DNA of 38,229 nucleotides, from the NCBI GenBank assembly GCA_964058805.1, contig CAXKVV010001910.1, positions 1 to 38,229 of the forward strand. The letters are read 5' to 3'. Shown here one piece after another: positions 22,400-31,699 of this stretch; the first letter of the stretch is position 1, and the number at the start of each line of letters is the position of its first letter. The position numbers were made by a program, and so were the translations under genes. Under the pieces are notes generated by a model that made no database searches, was not told the origin of the DNA, and was given only the letters and a program-made list of their open reading frames with translations. The DNA comes from Schoenoplectus triqueter (lineage: Eukaryota > Streptophyta > Magnoliopsida > Poales > Cyperaceae).

Positions 22400-24340
22400 G
22401 CACAAAACATGAAAACGGGACCCGACACCCTTCGTACCGTCGAAAACGAGTCCCGGCGCGCAAAACATGAAAACGGGACACGACTCCCTCGGTACCGTCG
22501 AAAACGAGTCCGGGCGCGCAAAACATGAAAACGGGACACGACACCCTCGGTACCGTCGAAAACGAGTCCGGGCGCGCAAAATATGAAAACGAGACACGAC
22601 ACCATTCGTACCGTCGAAAACGAGTCCCGGCGCGCAAAACATGAAAACGGGACACGACTCCCTCGGTACCGTCGAAAACGAGTCCGGGAGCGCAAAACAT
22701 GAAAACGGGACACGACACCCTCGGTACCGTCGAAAACGAGTCCGGGCGCGCAAAACATGAAAACGGGACACGACGCCCTCGGTACCGCCGAAAATGAGTC
22801 TGGGAGCGCAAAACAAGAAAACGGGACACGACGCCCTCAATGCCGCCGAAAATGACTCCGGGAGCGCAAAACATGAAAACGGGACACGACGCCCTCGGTA
22901 CAGCCGAAAACGAGTCCGGGCACGCAAAACATTAAAACGGGACACGACATCCTCGATACTGCAGAAAACGAGTCTGGGCGAGCAAATCATGAAAACAAGA
23001 CACGATGCCCTCGGTACCGCTGAAAACGAGTCCGGGCGCGCAAAACATGAAAACGGGACACGACTCCCTCGTTACCGCCGAAAACGATTCCGGGCGCGCA
23101 ATACATGAAAACGGGAGCCGACGCCCTCGGTACCGCCGAAAATGGGGCCGGGGGCGCAAAACATGAAAACGGGACACGACGCCCTCTGTACTGCCGAAAA
23201 CGAGTCCTGGCGCGCAAAACATGAAAATGGGACACAAAGCCCTCGGTACCGACGAAAACGAGTCCGAGCGCGCAAAACATGAAAACGGGACACGACGCCC
23301 TCGGTACAGCCGAAAATGAGTCCGGGCACGAAAAACCTGAAAACGGGACACGACGTCCTCGGTACAGCAAAAAATGAGTCCGGGGGAGCAAAACATGAAA
23401 ACGGGAGCCGATGCCCTCGGTACAGCCGAAACCGAGTCCGGGCGCGCAAAACATGAAAACGGGACACGACTCTCTCGGTACCGCCGAAAACAATTCCAGG
23501 AGCGCAAAACAAGAAAACGGGAGCCGATGCCCTCGGTACCGTTGAAAATGAGTCCGGGCGTGCAAAACATGAAAATGGGACACGACGCCCTCGTTCCCGC
23601 CGAAAACGAGTCCGGGCACGCAAAACATGAAAACGGTACACGACGTCCTCGGTACCGCAGAAAACGAGTTCCGGCGCGCAAAACATGAAAACGGGAGCCG
23701 ACGCCCTCGGTACCGTCGAAATCGAGTCCAGGCGCGCAAAACATGAAAACGGGACACGACTCCCTCGATACCGCAGAAAACGATTCCGGACAAGCAAAAC
23801 ATGAAAACGGGACACGACTCCCTCGGTACCGTCGAAAACGAGTCCGGGCGCGCAAAACATGAAAACGGGACACGACACCCTCGGTACCGTCGAAAACGAG
23901 TCCGGGCGCGCAAAATATGAAAACGAGACACGACACCATTCGTACCGTCGAAAACGAGTCCCGGCGCGCAAAACATGAAAACGGGACACGACTCCCTCGG
24001 TACCGTCGAAAACGAGTCCGGGCGCGCAAAACATGAAAACGGGACACGACACCCTCGGTACCGTCGAAAACGAGTCCGGGCGCGCAAAACATGAAAACGG
24101 GACACGACGCCCTCGGTACCGCCGAAAATGAGTCTGGGAGCGCAAAACATGAAAACGGGACACGACGCCCTCAGTGCCGCCGAAAATGACTCCGGGAGCG
24201 CAAAACATGAAAATGGGACACGACGCCCTCGGTACAGCCGAAAACGAGTCCGGACACGCAAAACATGAAAACGGGACACGACATCCTCGATACCGCAGAA
24301 AACGAGTCCGGGCGAGCAAATCATGAAAACAAGACACGAT
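22400..24340 (+). repeat. Higher-order repeat, 1334 bp (23 monomers)
   Basis: Segments ending at about 22990 and 24324 share a long ordered series of variants at an offset of exactly 1334 bp, which is 23 x 58. Markers are AATATGAAAACGAGACACG with GACACCATTCGTACC (about 22580 and 23914) and GAGCAAATCATGAAAACAAG (about 22980 and 24314). Confidence 0.82.
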
Positions 24341-24523
24341 GCCCTCGGTACTGCTGAAAACGAGTCCGGGCGCGCAAAACATGAAAATGGGACACGACTC
24401 CCTCGTTACCGCCGAAAACGATTCCGGGCGCGCAATACATGAAAACGGGAGCCGACGCCCTCGGTACCGCCGAAAATGGGGCCGGGGGCGCAAAACATGA
24501 AAACGGGACACGACGCCCTCTGT

Positions 24524-24528
24524 ACTGC
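24524..24528. repeat. Target-site duplication ACTGC, left side
   Basis: ACTGC is the last array sequence before the giant LTR and reappears at 31695-31699, from where the monomer continues in register (CGAAAATGAGTCC). An uninterrupted relative of the site exists within the array at 23190-23210 (ACTGCCGAAAACGAGTCC). Confidence 0.93.
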
Positions 24529-24535
24529 TGTTTAC

Positions 24536-24553
24536 CCTTGAAAATTTTCAAGG
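24536..24553. repeat. Perfect 18-bp palindrome at the element's start
   Basis: CCTTGAAAATTTTCAAGG is a perfect palindrome eight bases inside the terminus. The left copy keeps a decayed form at about 10744-10761 (CCTTGAGATTTTCCAAGG). Its position next to the end suggests a terminus-associated structure, which is inference. Confidence 0.9.
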
Positions 24554-24660
24554 ATGAGTAGATGAATAAATGAAATAAATTGATGATAAATCATAAGAAA
24601 GGGGGGAGAAGAAAGAGAGCAGTGGAAAGGTGGCCCACTGATCAGGAAAGGTCGCTGCAT

Positions 24661-25140
24661 AACCCCGGAACAAATCCATTAGTCCCACAATGGAATGCTG
24701 AGCGCAAAGTGAAGAGTATAAATACCCCGCTATTCTCTGTCCACTCAGCATGAGTGGCACCCAAGAAGATCGAGGGAGAGAGGAGACCTCTTGGGTGTCA
24801 CCATGTGATTATATCTTTTCTGACAAGTGGGACCCACATGGCAGTCCCTTATGAGCAGCTCCAATGACATGGACCTAGCCTATTTTGTTAAGAAAGCTAA
24901 CCAACCCGGAACAGAGGTTAAGCATTAATCCCACAATGAAATAATAGGGTGAATGACGAGGATATAAATACCCCACCACCTCCTACTCATTCGAGGTGGC
25001 TGACCCTCGGGAGATTTAGGAGAGAGAAAATCTCTTGATGGGTCAGCCATTTGATTACGTTTTATCTGACAAGTGGGACCCACCTGGCAGTCCCTTGTAG
25101 ATGAATCTAACAACATAGCCTATCTGATGAGTCACCATGT
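24661..25140 (+). promoter_or_regulatory. Tandem 246-bp repeats with TATAAATACCCC and TCP-like sites
   Basis: Two copies follow each other. Each has AATCCATTAGTCCCACAATG-like sequence, then TATAAATACCCC (24717 and 24963, exactly 246 bp apart), then a GGAGAGAG-rich segment, then CTGACAAGTGGGACCCAC. GTGGGACCCAC (24827-24837 and 25073-25083) is a perfect dyad around its central base that contains the GTGGGNCC core bound by plant TCP factors. The left copy keeps GTGGGACCCAC at 10459-10469. The TATAAATA boxes could be secondary start sites; they are only about 190 and 435 bp from the element's start. Confidence 0.55.
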
Positions 25141-25339
25141 GACCATTTTCACTGACAGGTGGACCCCACACCTCAGTGACCTGCTATAGGAGTCAGAATT
25201 GAACCCTAGAAATCTGCCTTTGGAGCTAACCCTAAGAAGGAGCTGAAGCAGTATAATCCCTATGCTACATGAAATGATGTCAATGCCAAGCTAGCATTTT
25301 GATGCAACTAGTCATGAGAAATTCCAAATGTGATTTTGC

Positions 25340-25600
25340 TTTCAGGGCTGACCTGGTGCCAAAGCTGTGAGCAACCACCTAACTATGCTTTGATTTGTGT
25401 CAATTACTGATAAGTAGTCAGTTATTTGACCAAGTCACCCTCATGTTAAGGGATTGAAAGTCAATTTCACAAGACTGATCAGGTGCCAAAGCTGGGAGCA
25501 ACCACCTGATCAAGTCTAGATTTGTATTAATTGCTGATAAGTAGTCAGCATTTGATCAAATCAAGCCCTAATGAATATCAATATAAGTCTAATTGGTATT
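25340..25600 (+). repeat. Pair of 127-bp direct repeats
   Basis: GGTGCCAAAGCTGTGAGCAA at about 25356 recurs as GGTGCCAAAGCTGGGAGCAA at about 25483. Each is followed by a GATAAGTAGTCAG segment and a TGATCAAA or TGACCAAG segment. The left copy has the same pair at 10080-10300. Confidence 0.8.
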
Positions 25601-25984
25601 TAGTTAGGGTGGTTTCTGCAAGAGAGAGATAATTGGCAGAGACATTGAGCTACAATTGAGATCAGGGATTAATTCATAAGGAATATTAGGGTTTTATGAA
25701 TAAAAGAATTTTTAATTTAGAGAGGCAAGGGCAAAAATGGAATTAAAAATTACAGGGATGATCATCATGAATTTAGGGATTTTTGGTGAAATTTTCATGA
25801 TTTTTGAATAAGTGGAGCTAGTAAAATAAATTCAGGGAAGATAAAAGCAGAATAAATGGATTAATCAAAGGCTGGGATTTGATCAAAGCAGTTCTGGGTA
25901 CAATCTGGGGACAGAGACTCATCTGGGTGCAAACTGGGGATCCCAGACACATACACGCAGAATCAGAGAAGGGAAAGGATATGA

Positions 25985-26250
25985 CACGTGGCAGCTTCTC
26001 ATTGGGCCACCTCATGCCACGTGTCAGCACCCCATTGGTCCACCTCAGCCAGGTGGGCCCCACCACCACACTGACCTGACATATGGGCCCCACCAGCATG
26101 CCACGTGGCAGGCTATGACAGGTCCACCTCACCCCAGCACATGCCACACGGCATAACCAGAGGAGGCCACCTCATTCAGCCTATGTCACATGGCATAATA
26201 CCACAGGGCCATCTCACTCTGTTAATGACACATGGCATGATCCTACAAGG
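25985..26250. promoter_or_regulatory. G-box cluster (CACGTG), right LTR copy
   Basis: Perfect CACGTG sites lie at 25985, 26018 and 26102. GCCACACGGC, GTCACATGGC and GACACATGGC form a decaying series up to about 26250. GTGGGCCCCAC lies at 26053-26063. The left copy has four CACGTG sites in the equivalent segment. The cluster lies about 1.2-1.4 kb upstream of the CCAAT/TATA promoter, where an enhancer would be plausible; this is inference. Confidence 0.6.
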
Positions 26251-27387
26251 CCACCTCAGCAGTTGTTAAGCAGGTCATCAATGCTAAAGGGGAGTGATTA
26301 ATCTAGCAGCCAATCAGAACATGCCAACTCAGCCTAATTAGCCCTAATACGTGTACTAATCAATTGCTATAAGCCTAGACACAATAGACTTACAAGTGGG
26401 ACCCTATTGTCAGGATTATGAATCAGAGGAGCATAAGCTGTTATGTGAACCAAGCCCATTCAGATAAAGCCGCAATTCAAATAAAGAGGAAAGAAAGGAA
26501 GTATGCACCTGGCCCTTGCGCATCATCCCTCTGACTGTGGGCCCCACTCTGCTGCGGCTCACATGCGCCGAGACCGGCCTCCCCGGGGGCGCTTTCTTCT
26601 TCTCTTCTTCCTCTTCTCCTCTTTCTTCCGCGCGACTGGCCGAAAGGCGCCATGGCCGAATGGACTAGAGATGACAGAATCCTTCAAATTCACTCGATAG
26701 AAAGGTGTATTTCATTGATTAGAACATGTATCAAACATGAATTTCAAGGAACATGGAAAGAATAAAAGGAATTGAGTTGAGGCAGTCAATGAGATCAAAA
26801 TTGGGACTAACCTTTGTACACTTGCAAAGTTGAAATTAATTGCACAAAGAGCTTCCTCTCACCAAGGCGACGCTGTTCAAATGCAAAGATGATGATTTTG
26901 AAGCTCAGAAATAGTAATTCACCAAGTCACCAATCGGGGAAGAAAATGGCTAACTCAAACTCAATGTTGAAGCATAAGAATGATCCAAGAGGTGAGACAG
27001 ATCAACTTCTGGAGCTAAGAAGAGACTAAAGGAGCTTGCAATTGGATGAATTGATGAAGAAGGTGATGGCAATGGTAATTGAGTAAAAATCGGGCTCAAA
27101 TGGAGAAATGGAGATCTCTCACCATGCAGAGGCCTTTATAGTATTTCAGAGGGCTCTCTGGTGATTGCCAAATGTGGAGAAGGTTCTAGAACAGTCCAGA
27201 AGTGAGTGATGGTTAGAGTGGCAAAAGAGTGAATAAAAAGACCCTTGTAACTAACTCAAACGGCTTAACCACTGACAGCCAACTCAATTGAGTAATTAGA
27301 AAGCACAAATACATCCCAACCATTGATCTAAGCCGAACCAAGGGTGGAGATTGAATTTAAACCGTAATCCAAGTGCTAATCCTCTAA

Positions 27388-27430
27388 CCAATCACCATTT
27401 AGCAAATTTCATACCTTTTAGCCTATATAA
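27388..27430 (+). promoter_or_regulatory. Core promoter-like CCAAT and TATA pair, right LTR copy
   Basis: CCAAT is at 27388-27392 and TATATAA at 27424-27430, followed by ACTCACAGAATC and a GAGAGAGAAAGAG stretch typical of plant 5' leaders. The diverged left copy keeps the pair and its order. If it is used, transcription would start near 27455, about 2.9 kb into the element, and read the AT-rich block and the dyad clusters. A possible intron donor (ACTG-GTAGGT, GT at 27642) is kept in the left copy but is weak evidence alone. Confidence 0.62.
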
Positions 27431-28619
27431 ACTCACAGAATCAGATAGATGGGGGGCTCTGAAAAATTCTGGCAATTGAGAGAGAAAGAGAGAGAGTTCT
27501 GTCGACTAATAGTAAGGAAAAGAGAGAAGGAGTAAAAGAAAGATTCAATTGATAGTAGATTTGGTTTCTTAAAACCAAAGTCTCTCAATTCGATTCTTGC
27601 ATAGCATCTACACAGCCCTTTCATCATCTACAAGCTCACTGGTAGGTTCTCTCAAGGTTTAAGATGTAATTGAAAGGAATTTTATGAGATTATACAATGA
27701 CATTGATATCTTTTTGAAGCAATCTGTTAAGTTGCCATTTTTTCTATTCAATTTCGGCTCTTTTACCTTGATCTTCATCTGTTCTTGATATCTGTTGCTT
27801 TCAACTCATATTCATTTGATAGAATTTCAATAATTATCAACAGTGTAGTAAGAATTTCAAACAAGAATGCATTTGAGATTTTCGGTTTAAATTTTGTGAA
27901 ACTACTCGTCTCTGTCTACCCTTTCCCTGTTGCCTCATCGTGTAGCAAGATTGGTAGTAGAGTCAGGCGACTCTCCCATTCATCGCAGAAAATCCGACTC
28001 TGTGCCACATTGAATCAATAGCAGGATTAGTATTATCCTCTTGATTCCATCGTTTGAGTGATTAGTAAAGCACTTACAAGTAACTCAAGATGCAAGAAAG
28101 CAACTGAACTGAAGGTAACTCGGTGTATATCTTTTGAACAAACATGACTGGTACCATACCGAGCAATACTGAGGCTGATAAGACTGTATACGACAAATTC
28201 AGAAAGAATTGAACTTGCAATCATGATTAGAATGCATAGGCGATCAATAACGGAAGGTTAATTGCAAGAATCATTGATTAATTAGGTTGAATTACCGATT
28301 AGAAACTCGATCAATATCAAACCGGGACTGTACCGGAAAACGGTACCCTTGTACACGATGAAGCACCGCATTGATCTTCGATCAGGAGTGGCAGAGAGTT
28401 TCTTGGCAACGAGACGACGCTACTGGGTTCATCTGATCGGAAGGACAAGGCTCCGGTCGCCGGCAATAGCTGTTAGCGCGAATCTTGGCAAGGTGGTCAA
28501 CAGAACAGTCAAAGAAACGGGTGCGCACGAATATTAGCGCATAGACACGAGTATTGATGTTAGTGCAAATCTTGGAATAAATCGGACGCTTAGAATAAGA
28601 TGGTGTTTTTAAATAAAGA

Positions 28620-28760
28620 TCCAGAATGGATCTGGGCCTTACATCGCATACGGTTTAATCTTGAGGTGAATCCAGCGGCCCAAATAAGAGCAAAGTTAAA
28701 TGAAAGATGAGCGCTAATCTTGGAGCAGATCCAACGGCCCAGATTAGGCCCAGTAATTAA
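28620..28760 (+). repeat. Short duplicated segment with GGCCCA motifs
   Basis: AATCTTGAGGTGAATCCAGC followed by GGCCCA is repeated about 75-80 bp later as AATCTTGGAGCAGATCCAAC followed by GGCCCA. The left copy has diverged counterparts at about 6845-6930. No gene is present in the segment. Confidence 0.6.
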
Positions 28761-28823
28761 ATAATAACAGAATAGTAATAATATAGAATAAATAAATGAT
28801 TTGAAAATGCTCCTGAACTCCAA

Positions 28824-29955
28824 ATTAACTCAAATTTGTTTCTAAAATTTTCTTATTTTTCATACTATTTTTCTATACAATAATATTCCAGTTTTAAAAA
28901 TATAATCATGATAAAACAATTTAAAAGCAAAATACATTACATATATTGATATAGTTGACCTAGCTTTGACTTGTCATTTTAAATACTATAAAAATTCCAA
29001 AAATATAAATAAAAATCATAAATAATAACTAGATATATTTTAGTGATTTTTCAAGTGATTTTCCATGAAATAATAATGATGATAGTAATATACTATAATA
29101 AATAATGAGATTAGCTATATTCTTTGATAAATAAAAAAAATAATAATAAAAAATAATAATAATAGATATTATATTGATATTTTCTGTAAAAAGAATAATA
29201 GAAATAAATAGCACAAAATATACAAAAATATACTACCATGGTAATAAATAGTAAAATACATTTCCTTTTATAATAAAAAATGATAATATAGCTTTATAAT
29301 ATGAATTGTATTTCTTTTGTTATTTCTATACAAATATACAATAAAAATACTTTTGATGAATAAAATGCAATAAAATAATAGTTGTAATAAAAACATAATG
29401 AATTTCATCTCTTATGACTATTTTCAACTAGTAATAAAAATCTTATACTTTTTTATAGATAATAAATAGAAATAATAAAAATAGATATAGTGAATAGTAT
29501 AATAAATGAAATAGAATATTAATAATGATTTCTTTTTAGCTATTATGGATTTTAAAAATAAAAAATAATAATAAAAAAAATAATAATAATAAATAATATA
29601 GTTAGCTATCTTTTGATTTGTAGATAATTCCTACTTAATAAATAATAGGATATAATAATAAAATTCTATTACTTTGACTACTATAAACATTTTGAAGATA
29701 TAAATAAAAAACATAGCCATTTTATTTTCTATTATTTTTGTAAGTGATTTTCTATAGAATAAATAGAGTTTAGAAATAATAAAAATAGAATTTTACTACT
29801 TTAGCTATTATAAAAAAAATAAAAAAATATATAAATGAAACTCTAGTTAAATAGCTAACCCCTTTTCTATTATTTTTGTAAATAATTTTCTACATAGATA
29901 AATAGAGTTTAAGAAATAAAAATAATAATAATAAAAAATAATAATAGTAATAAGA

Positions 29956-30000
<45 letters not shown>

Positions 30001-30060
30001 GCATCTTTATAATAAAATAATAATGAAAGATATTATTGACTTTGTGCATTTTAGAAATGA
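28824..30060. repeat. AT-rich, low-complexity block with (AAT)n
   Basis: About 1.2 kb is almost entirely A and T, with many AATAAT runs and a continuous ATA-type microsatellite at about 29958-29993. A diverged repeat of about 138 bp is visible: TTCTATTATTTTTGTAA at about 29728 and 29866, each followed by an AGAGTTTA-containing segment. The left copy has no counterpart, so this is an insertion or expansion specific to the right copy, or a loss from the left one. No gene is present. Confidence 0.75.
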
Positions 30061-30135
30061 ATAAATATGCTCACATAAGGAATGTAGAGCCACGTAAGAA
30101 TATTTGCACACATGATATGACATTTAGAGTGATTA

Positions 30136-30634
30136 GTCAAGACGAGAACCTCTTGACATGAGAAGATATGTCGAGACAAGAACATCTTGACACTTGATGA
30201 AGAATAATAAGATACGTCGAGACAGGAACATCTTGACGTGAGATGAATAAAGCTTTGATAGTAGCATGAAGAGATATGTCGAGACAAGAACATCTGGACA
30301 CTTGATGAAGAATAATAAGATGCGTTGAGACAAGAACATCTTAACGTGAGGTGATTAAGGCTTCGATAGCAGCATAAAGAGACACGTCGAGACAAGAACA
30401 TCTTGACGCTTGATGAAGAATAACCAGAGCTGCGATATTAACATGGAGATATATGTCGACTCTGAAGAAGAAGAACATTATGATGTCCTAGATAGGTGAC
30501 ATCTTAATGACTCGCTGCCATGAGCAAGTAACTCATGATTGAATACGCTCACACAAGGGGTGTAGGGCAACATAGTAATTTTGCACAAGTAATGCAACAC
30601 GTAGAATGATTAGTTGAGACAAGAACATCTCGAC
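30136..30634 (+). repeat. 22-bp dyads of the GTCGA...TTGAC family
   Basis: Seven dyads have 5-base arms and a 12-base centre near GACAAGAACATC. They start at 30136 (GTCAA/TTGAC), 30170, 30216 and 30386 (GTCGA/TTGAC), 30278 (GTCGA/TGGAC, one mismatch), 30324 (GTTGA/TTAAC) and 30613 (GTTGA/TCGAC). From 30170 to 30386 the spacings alternate 46, 62, 46 and 62 bp, making a 108-bp composite repeat. At 30324 the third arm pair has changed from C-G to T-A on both sides. CTTGATGAAGAATAA lies between paired dyads. Confidence 0.88.
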
Positions 30635-30770
30635 GCTCGCTGAAGAATGACCAAAGCCACGACATCAGCATGGAGAGATATGTCGACTTTGAAGAAGAAG
30701 AAACATTACGATGTCCGAGCGAAGTGACATCCTAATGACTCGGTGTCATGAACAAGTAATTCATGACCAT
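30482..30770 (+). repeat. Dyads of the GATGTC...GACATC and CATGA...TCATG families
   Basis: 30482-30503 and 30710-30731 are 22-bp dyads with perfect 6-base arms GATGTC/GACATC. Their centres differ (CTAGATAGGT and CGAGCGAAGT). Each is followed by a 19-bp dyad, CATGA-GCAAGTAAC-TCATG at about 30518 and CATGA-ACAAGTAAT-TCATG at about 30748. The two sets belong to a diverged tandem duplication of about 228 bp that covers about 30420-30770. Confidence 0.82.
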
Positions 30771-30786
30771 TTGAGCTGGCAAGACT

Positions 30787-31373
30787 GAACTCGTCTGTTG
30801 ATGAGTTTGTCTCCTAGCTCATTTCCCGAGACTGTGAGATTGAATCGGTCTGTTGGTAGATTCATCCACAAAACAGTGAATGTGAACCGTTCTGTAGGTA
30901 GGTTCCTTCACTAACACATGCCTCAATGTTGAACTGGCCCAGCGCTTCAGGTTTAATATTGTGTGCAATTGTGTTTCCTAGGTTTATGAATCGGCTTAGT
31001 GCTACGAATTCATGATCTAGAAGATCGGTGAGAAGAAACACGTGGGCCATATCCACCCTTCTCCTGATTCACCAACCTCAAGATCAACCGGCTTAGTGCT
31101 TCGAGTTGTATTTTGTGTGATTGGTTGTTGACTAGTTAAGATTGAACCGGTCTGTTTGTCGGTTTATCTTCTAGATCAACAGAGGTCGAGTCGGTCTGTA
31201 TGTAGACTCACCTCAAGCCCCCTATGAAGAGATTAACCTGGTCTGTTGGTAAGGTTACATCTCGAGGTGGCATGGACTGAACCGATCTGTTTGTAGGTTC
31301 GTCCCCCATAGGACAAAACCGATCTGTTTGTAGGTTTGTCTTCCATGGATTGAACCGATCTGTTTGTAGGTTC
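30787..31373 (+). repeat. Nine covarying 22-bp dyads (right copy)
   Basis: Nine units have 5-base arms around a 12-base centre like GGTCTGTTGGTA or GATCTGTTTGTA. They are 30787 (GAACT/AGTTT), 30842 (GAATC/GATTC), 30884 (GAACC/GGTTC), 31144 (GAACC/GGTTT), 31188 (GAGTC/GACTC), 31235 (AACCT/AGGTT), 31279 (GAACC/GGTTC), 31316 (AAACC/GGTTT) and 31352 (GAACC/GGTTC). Arms vary but remain paired; the centre hardly changes. Arm pairing fails nowhere, with G-T pairs only at the outermost position of 30787 and 31144. The same family occurs in the left copy at 66-517 and 5951-6013. Confidence 0.9.
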
Positions 31374-31429
31374 ATCTTCCGTAGACCCCGTTTTATAAAC
31401 CTAGACGACCACTTGACCATCTTTTAACT

Positions 31430-31694
31430 ATACTATTTGCTTCTCTCTTTCAAAGATCCAGAGGTGCCTCGAGGTTCGTAGCCCAGGGTAATTAACGGTG
31501 GGGGCTTGCGCCCACCGGAATCTACAAGAACTCACAATCACTAAAAAACCCCCTGAATGTACATCTAAATATCTCTAAACGGCAGAATCGGCCGACACCC
31601 AGCAGATGCACGCTCGGGAGGGATCTCCGTGTCCTTCTTCCGCAGAACCCATCGCCCGGCGGCGGTGCGGCGGCGCGCGAAAAAGGGTCGCACA
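31430..31694 (+). other. GC-rich 3' end of the giant LTR-like element
   Basis: The last 260 bp differ in base composition from the rest of the element. They include GGTGGGGGCTTGCGCCCACC, an inverted repeat with 6-base outer arms, and a GGCGGCGGTGCGGCGGCG run just before the terminus. The equivalent part of the left copy is outside the window. No gene is recognised. Confidence 0.6.
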
Positions 31695-31699
31695 ACTGC
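31695..31699. repeat. Target-site duplication ACTGC, right side
   Basis: This is the second ACTGC copy, directly after the terminal CACA of the element; the satellite monomer continues in register from here. Confidence 0.93.

Larger units (their letters stand above)
15603..24528 (+). repeat. GC-rich 58-bp satellite array, left segment (about 154 monomers)
   Basis: The consensus monomer can be written GCCGAAAACGAGTCCGGG, then CGCGCAAAACATGAAAACGG, then GACACGACGCCCTCGGTACC. It is 62% GC with 10 CpG per 58 bp when the junction is counted, inside an AT-rich region. GAAAACG occurs twice, at monomer positions 4 and 31, and the two halves resemble each other. Most monomers are exactly 58 bp; 31-, 39- and 85-bp variants exist. 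Common variants are C-to-T or G-to-A changes at CpG, for example AACGAG to AATGAG and GCGCGC to GCACGC. Blocks are shared at offsets near 1391 bp (24 monomers) and 1334 bp (23 monomers). The array is interrupted at 24528 by the giant LTR and continues at 31700. No gene is supported; the long minus-strand frames reflect a unit lacking stops. Confidence 0.97.
24529..31694 (+). mobile_element. Giant 7.17-kb LTR-like element (probable solo LTR), right copy
   Basis: The element begins TGTTTACCC and ends GGGTCGCACA. It is flanked by ACTGC on both sides, inside a 58-bp satellite that resumes in the same register, so both ends are fixed to the base. TG...CA ends with a 5-bp duplication indicate an LTR retrotransposon product. 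I found no direct repeat of its start near its end, no gag-pol coding and no primer-binding site, so a solo LTR is favoured. A non-autonomous element with short, decayed LTRs is the alternative. In order it holds: a terminal palindrome, duplicated TATAAATACCCC segments, 127-bp repeats, a G-box cluster, a CCAAT/TATA promoter, a 1.2-kb AT-rich block, several short dyad families, and a GC-rich end. The plus orientation is inferred from the promoter. The left copy is a diverged relative in opposite orientation. Confidence 0.85.

Noticed and set aside
26503..26700. Plus-strand frame of 65 codons (MHLALAHH...) as a gene
   Set aside because: It is a short frame in a pyrimidine-rich, GC-richer patch of the LTR; the homologous left-copy segment does not keep the frame.
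28349..28537. Small open frame resembling a gag or leader peptide (62 codons), similar to a minus-strand frame at 7020-7238
   Set aside because: The two copies are homologous DNA, but their translated similarity breaks after about 17 residues because of a frame change, so coding is not conserved.
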